A stretch of DNA of 50,817 nucleotides, taken from contig NZ_JAGFVL010000014.1 of NCBI RefSeq assembly GCF_017599345.1, positions 1 through 50,817 of the forward strand, written 5' to 3'. Below are positions 46,965 to 50,817 of this stretch, piece by piece. Numbering within the stretch: the stretch's first letter is position 1; the number at the start of each line of letters is the position of its first letter. Below the pieces are notes generated by a model. The model saw nothing but the letters and a program-made list of their open reading frames with translations, did not search any database and was not told the DNA's origin. Both the position numbers and the translations under genes were made by a program. The stretch comes from Gracilibacillus suaedae (GTDB lineage Bacteria > Bacillota > Bacilli > Bacillales > Amphibacillaceae).

Positions 46965-48167
46965 TCAATCTCCTTGAGTAATTGGTTGTTTCTTTGCAAT
47001 ATTTTCTAGTACAGTATAATACAAGGTTAATTTTACTTTACCACTCTCTACACTTTCGTGCAAAACTTTTTCATCCGTAATTTCTGCATCATGTGGAATT
47101 TCTCTCATTAACTGTCTTTTACCCTGTTCTAATGCTATTTTCTTCGCTTTTTCCTCACTTAGTTGTTCCTCTTTTAACTCCGCTTCATATATAGTTTGGT
47201 TTATATAACTGATCGGGAGTTTCCATTTCAAAAAATAAAAGTTTTTTTCTTCCACATCGACTTGATAATGTTTATATTCAGGATTGTCAAAATTCCAGAT
47301 CGGAATTAAATATTTGGAAGCATGTAAATAATGTTTCTGTTCCGATTTCCCATTGAGAACATGATACTGGTTGTCCAAAGGTACGGTTACTTCACTTTTA
47401 TACCATACTTTGGCAATCACCTCACCTTCTGCTGCCACAGGATTTCGTTCTTCTTCATCATCTTCCTCCGATTCATTTAGATATGCGGAGACTAAAATAT
47501 CTCCTGGATAGACTACATCATTGATTCTTACGAGAGGTTGTCCTCTTGAAATAAATAAATCTTCAATAACTCCTTCTTTTGTGGCTACTAGGTGTCCTGC
47601 TGTTTCCTCTTCTTCTTTTTCAACTATTGTTTTTTCCACACCTTCTAGATGAAAAGCCGATCCATTCTTTTTAACACCTATCCATAATAATTCTGGAACA
47701 TCCGTTAATAACTGTTTTTGAATAGAAGCGGGTGATCCTACATTCCACTGAAAGTTGCCCTCTTCCACCCCGTATTCTTCTAGTTGTTGGATGACTTTGG
47801 TTTCAATTTCTTCATCCAAACCACTTACATCGATTCGCCAAACGATATTAGACAAGAAAAAAATAACCGCTGTGGCAACAAAGAAGCCAATTAGTAGTGG
47901 TTTTTGAAAAGTTAAGTGACGAAGAAAAAAAGGTAGTCCATTTTTTCCTTTAAAGTATACTTTGTAGATAGTTTTTCTTTTTACAATCCTTAGTTTAGGC
48001 AAATCAGATAATTTTATTTTTCCCAATGCGGATGTTTCACCCATTTTTTTGATATCCCAGGACGGAATATCATATTTTGCACACAAATCGAAAAAACGCT
48101 CTGGATACTGACCTTTAATTTCAATAGTGATATATCCTGATAACCAATTTTTGCGTTTGAAAAACAT
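46965..48167 (-). CDS. yqfD: Sporulation protein YqfD
   Basis: A 400-aa sporulation-linked membrane protein. The N-terminal soluble part (about 1-85) begins with NWLSGYITIEIKG, one membrane helix follows (about 90-110), then a large, probably extracytoplasmic domain. GGAGGGAAG precedes the ATG. In B. subtilis it is in the SigE regulon of the mother cell and pairs with YqfC. The stop codon overlaps the phoH start. Confidence 0.93.
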   Translation of the reverse strand: MFFKRKNWLSGYITIEIKGQYPERFFDLCAKYDIPSWDIKKMGETSALGKIKLSDLPKLRIVKRKTIYKVYFKGKNGLPFFLRHLTFQKPLLIGFFVATAVIFFLSNIVWRIDVSGLDEEIETKVIQQLEEYGVEEGNFQWNVGSPASIQKQLLTDVPELLWIGVKKNGSAFHLEGVEKTIVEKEEEETAGHLVATKEGVIEDLFISRGQPLVRINDVVYPGDILVSAYLNESEEDDEEERNPVAAEGEVIAKVWYKSEVTVPLDNQYHVLNGKSEQKHYLHASKYLIPIWNFDNPEYKHYQVDVEEKNFYFLKWKLPISYINQTIYEAELKEEQLSEEKAKKIALEQGKRQLMREIPHDAEITDEKVLHESVESGKVKLTLYYTVLENIAKKQPITQGD

Positions 48168-48192
48168 AAGCCCTTCCCTCCGAATTCAGACT

Positions 48193-48474
48193 TTACGATT
48201 GTTCAAAGGTAACATCTTTTATATCACCTTCTAATAAAATGTCTTTATCTATCATTGTTTTCAGTACAAAACCTTTTCCTTTTATTCGAACATGTCCTCG
48301 ATGAACTTTTAAAAGCAATTCGGTAGAAGTAAAGATGATAAGGCCTTGATGATTTTCTATGTACGCATGAATGGATCCGACCATTGTAATCCGTGGCAAT
48401 TCTAACGTTACTTCAGAAGGCAAATCGAATGTACGTGTAAAGGCAGTCATAAATTTTTCTTTTATCTTTTTCAC
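48193..48474 (-). CDS. yqfC: Sporulation protein YqfC
   Basis: A 93-aa sporulation protein with the family pattern LELPRITMVGSIHAYIENHQGL (about 24-45) and ending in a small beta-rich domain. The start is taken as the GTG at 48474, with GGGGAGG 10 bases upstream; the longer TTG frame begins within that site. A CATAGAAT (48500-48507, minus) resembles the -10 of SigE promoters, though no matching -35 is clear. It is first in the run yqfC-yqfD-phoH-pgpH-ybeY-dgkA-era. Confidence 0.9.
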   Translation of the reverse strand: MKKIKEKFMTAFTRTFDLPSEVTLELPRITMVGSIHAYIENHQGLIIFTSTELLLKVHRGHVRIKGKGFVLKTMIDKDILLEGDIKDVTFEQS

Positions 48475-48555
48475 TGTGCATATGCCTCCCCTCAACTACA
48501 TTCTATGAAAATATACAAATTTAAGAACAGTTATACACAACTGATGAAAGACAAA

Positions 48556-48585
48556 TAAGAAAAACTGAGCAAAATTCGCTCAGCC
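48556..48585 (-). terminator. Terminator upstream of yqfC
   Basis: Minus strand: CTGAGC, a 7-base loop, GCTCAG, then TTTTTCTTATTT. It probably ended an upstream operon (yqeY or floA in related genomes); that gene is not in the window and the group II intron now lies in between. Confidence 0.8.
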
Positions 48586-48653
48586 CTTATGATTAAAAAG
48601 CTAAAGGTTTACCATTTCTCAAGCATCCATTTTGAAATATTTGAACAGCCTTA

Positions 48654-48789
48654 CCACCACTCCGGCTACCCACTTTCCTTTCCGTGGGGGTTTGCCCTTC
48701 AGCTAACTTTTTCGAGCCAAAACCGCTCGAAAAAGTGGATCTTCAGGTCAAACAGTTTCCACAGGAGTGAAAGTGGACGGCCTTCGCTT
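48654..48789. repeat. Dispersed repeat with inverted ends, copy 2
   Basis: Shares CCACTCCGGCT, CCTTTCCGTGGGG and GTGG-A-CGGCCTTCGCT ends with copy 1 (40217-40279). It has a 73-bp inner part that folds on itself (CTTTTTCGAGC/GCTCGAAAAAG), which copy 1 lacks. A plus-strand frame through it is not a gene. Confidence 0.75.
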
Positions 48790-48930
48790 TATACATGTAC
48801 TACAACATTTGTCAGATTAGGTCTTGTAAGGAAAGTATATAACCATTGATATCACATCCTTTATAAGCAAGTATGATAGGAAAAGGTGATTGGCGAGTTC
48901 AAATACAAGAAATTTCATAATTCCCTATAA

Positions 48931-50815
48931 ATCGAGATAGGGGGAGGTGACTAACCTCCGACCCTCTCACATCACCAAACATACGGTTCCGTATTTGGCG
49001 ATTTCATTCAAGTCATACGTGAAAATTGATAACGAATAAACAAACTTTCTAGTCCTTGGCTTCCCCAATATCGGTTGCCGAGGGTTCTGTGTAAAATGGG
49101 GCTGTTCGCAATCCGCCAATAGGCTTTCCTTGTGTTGGCCCATTCCCACGCTTTCTCCTTCTTCACACCGAACCTTTGTAATTCTCGATACCTTGTCTTG
49201 ACCAACTTCCATTCTTTCCATCGAATCATGCGGAGTCTACGTTGGATCCAACTATCTATCTGTTTCAGAACACTTGGTGCCTCGGTCAATTGGTAATATC
49301 CTATCCAACCGATTAAGTACCGATTTAATCGTTCGATTCTGGTCTCCATACTGATGTTTTCTTTCCTTGATGTTAAGGAACGGATTCGATCTTTGAGCCT
49401 CTTAATACTCTCTTTTGGTATGCGAACCTTTGGTCTCTTCTTGTGACTGGTGAAGGAGAATCCTAGAAATTTTCGTCTCCATGGACGATCAATCGCACTC
49501 TTTTGTTGATTCACTTTCAGCTTTAGTTTTCCTTCCAGGAATTCCGTCATGTTTTGTCTGACTCTCTGTCCTGCTCTTTTGGAACGAACGTAGATTTGAC
49601 AATCATCCGCATAACGGACGAAGTGCAGTCCTCTGCGCTCCAATTCTTTGTCCCATTCATCTAAGACAATATTAGAGAGTAAAGGACTTAACGGGCCACC
49701 TTGTGGTGTTCCTTCTGTGTTCGACTGAACAAGTCCTTGCTCCATGACTCCTGCTTGTAGATAGCGACGGATTAATGTCAGCACTCTTGGATCGTTAATC
49801 CGTTTGCTCAGGGTGCGCATTAAACGATCATGATGTACTTTATCAAAGAATTTCTCTAGATCCATATCTACTACCCAACGACAGCCTTCTTGTATATACC
49901 CTCTTGCTTTCCTCACCGCGTCATGACCTCGCCTTTGGGGACGAAATCCATAACTATGGTCCGAAAACTGCGGGTCATATACTTTGGTCAACACTTGTGC
50001 GATCGCTTGTTGTAGAAAGCGATCTGTCACGGTTGGAATCCCTAGCTTCCTCTTTCCACCGTCTGGTTTCGGGATTTCGACTCGACGGACCGGTTGAGGT
50101 TGATAGGTTCCTGTTTCCAATTGTTGCTTGAGGATTGTCCAGTTCTCTTTCAAATGCACTCGTAGGTTTTGTACGGGCATTTGGTCGATTCCGTGGCTTC
50201 CTTTATTCTTTTCTACACGCCATATAGCTTGTAGTAGATTCTCTCGTGACAGTATTTGTTTTAACATTCGTTCTCTCTCCTACGTACATGATCGTTCTCT
50301 TTATGTGGTATGTGTTCTCCACCCTTCTCATGTCCCCCACGGGATTCACCGTTTCCTCCATGAGGAAGGAACTTGTGTTTCTGCTTCATCAAACCATACG
50401 TATCCCAAGTGATCATGTTCCTTTCCTGATTCCGCCCTTCCCTGTTCCTCTAGAAGAAACAGGTACTATGGCTTCTGCTGACTTCTGATAGTTCAGTGAA
50501 TGTTCACACATCCGGTTACGGTAAGTGTACCGCTTTGCTATCAGACCTCCCGGGGTAAGCATCTACACTTCCTCCCCATATCCTTGCTTCATTTACTACC
50601 TATACCCTTCGGCAGTATGGACTTTGATGTGTTTGGCAGTCTCATCCAAGTATAAATAGCCTTCTATGAAGTTCGTGTTCCTCAAGGCGGGAATTTGCCT
50701 CCGACTTCCTTCAGATTCTAGGTCGCCCTAGACACCCTTGTCCTTGGCTAACTGGTACTACTGCCTTCCCAGTTCGGGACTTGAACCCTAGAGTTTAGAT
50801 GCATGCCCGGCACAC
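48931..50815 (-). mobile_element. Group II intron, class C type, complete
   Basis: About 1885 bp. The 5' end is GTGTG at 50811-50815 on the minus strand, followed by GCCGGGCATGCATC and a structured domain I with TTCAAGTCCCGAAC. A reverse transcriptase lies at 49008-50267. Domain V is at about 48973-49000 (CGC triad, 7-bp lower helix CGCCAAA/TTTGGTG, 2-base bulge, TACG/CGTA with tetraloop). A DVI-like hairpin at 48935-48962 (GGAGG..CCTCC) and a 3' end near CTCGAT follow. The exact 3' boundary is uncertain by a few bases. The length and the ORF without an endonuclease domain fit class C. Confidence 0.88.
49008..50267 (-). CDS. ltrA: Group II intron reverse transcriptase/maturase
   Basis: A 419-aa intron-encoded protein that splices and reverse-transcribes its intron. 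RT motifs include KPDGGKRKLGIPTVTDR (RT2), YGFRPQRRGHDA (RT3), GTPQGGPLSPLLSNI (RT4) and the catalytic FVRYADD (RT5). The maturase X domain has LNRYLIGWIGYYQL. There is no HNH endonuclease domain, which fits intron class C. The frame is intact, so the intron may be active. The stop codon lies 8 bases before domain V. Confidence 0.96.
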   Translation of the reverse strand: MLKQILSRENLLQAIWRVEKNKGSHGIDQMPVQNLRVHLKENWTILKQQLETGTYQPQPVRRVEIPKPDGGKRKLGIPTVTDRFLQQAIAQVLTKVYDPQFSDHSYGFRPQRRGHDAVRKARGYIQEGCRWVVDMDLEKFFDKVHHDRLMRTLSKRINDPRVLTLIRRYLQAGVMEQGLVQSNTEGTPQGGPLSPLLSNIVLDEWDKELERRGLHFVRYADDCQIYVRSKRAGQRVRQNMTEFLEGKLKLKVNQQKSAIDRPWRRKFLGFSFTSHKKRPKVRIPKESIKRLKDRIRSLTSRKENISMETRIERLNRYLIGWIGYYQLTEAPSVLKQIDSWIQRRLRMIRWKEWKLVKTRYRELQRFGVKKEKAWEWANTRKAYWRIANSPILHRTLGNRYWGSQGLESLFIRYQFSRMT

Positions 50816-50817
50816 CA

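Noticed and set aside
48589-48849. 86-codon plus-strand ORF near the group II intron
   Set aside because: It covers the inverted-end repeat; no ribosome site and no family pattern.
48805-48850. Nine-codon ORF on the minus strand beginning MVIYFPYKT
   Set aside because: Too short, with a distant GGA site; could be a truncated gene start but nothing supports it.
50128-50488. Two plus-strand ORFs in the intron
   Set aside because: They are antisense to the structured 5' part of the group II intron and to the reverse transcriptase.

Overview
The window is a chromosomal segment of a low-GC, endospore-forming Bacillaceae bacterium. It carries GerA/SpoVAF, YqfC and YqfD sporulation proteins, the sigA-dnaG pair, a Bacillus-type pst operon and T-box control. 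Gene order follows the Bacillus subtilis yqgS-to-yqfC region almost gene for gene, so most products are named from both sequence motifs and position. Acidic linkers in exported proteins such as PstS suggest a salt-tolerant genus (Gracilibacillus, Oceanobacillus or Virgibacillus type); that is an inference.

Layout. 1-8.7 kb: a lipoteichoic-acid-synthase-like protein, glucokinase with YqgQ, a SpoVAF-like germination protein, a membrane-anchored unknown on the plus strand, rhomboid protease GluP, a 58-aa protein at the yqgO position, 5-formyl-THF cyclo-ligase and ribosomal protein L33. 8.8-9.8 kb: a plus-strand pair of membrane-anchored proteins, one with a small HTH and one with a MltG-like LysM subdomain. 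9.8-14.5 kb: the high-affinity phosphate system pstS-pstC-pstA-pstB-phoU behind a four-repeat PhoP box. 14.8-19.2 kb: PBP2-type transpeptidase, MFS transporter and Mn superoxide dismutase. 19.6-20.2 kb: six tRNA genes (Asn, Met, His, Ile2-type CAU, Ser, Phe) with promoter and terminator. 20.3-23 kb: a Na/Pi cotransporter with a PhoU-like tail, then an NfeD-family membrane protein. 23.3-31.6 kb: ispG, yqfX, a lytic transglycosylase, yqfT, nfo, cshB, ispH, yqfO and trmK. 31.7-36 kb: cytochrome c550, a membrane unknown, sigA and dnaG. 36-40.7 kb: ppsR and glyQS under a glycine T-box. 40.8-48.5 kb: a long minus-strand run, in transcription order yqfC, yqfD, phoH, pgpH, ybeY, dgkA, era, yqzL and recO. 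48.6-50.8 kb: a dispersed repeat and an apparently complete group II intron that ends two bases before the window edge.

Themes. Phosphate uptake appears twice (Pst and Na/Pi), and both loci have 11-bp phased PhoP-type hexamers upstream. The MEP isoprenoid genes ispG and ispH are near each other. DNA replication and repair, transcription and translation genes make up the macromolecular-synthesis core. Three families of short dispersed intergenic repeats and the group II intron are the mobile or repetitive part.

I did not find a convincing previously undescribed multi-gene system. The best leads are intergenic: the four-copy GCGGACAT repeat cluster, a T-box separated from glyQ by about 430 bp of repeat-bearing DNA, the second set of Pho-like repeats, and two very small ORFs with good ribosome binding sites. 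Several start codons were moved downstream from the longest possible reading frame because a ribosome binding site sits at the right distance from an internal start.
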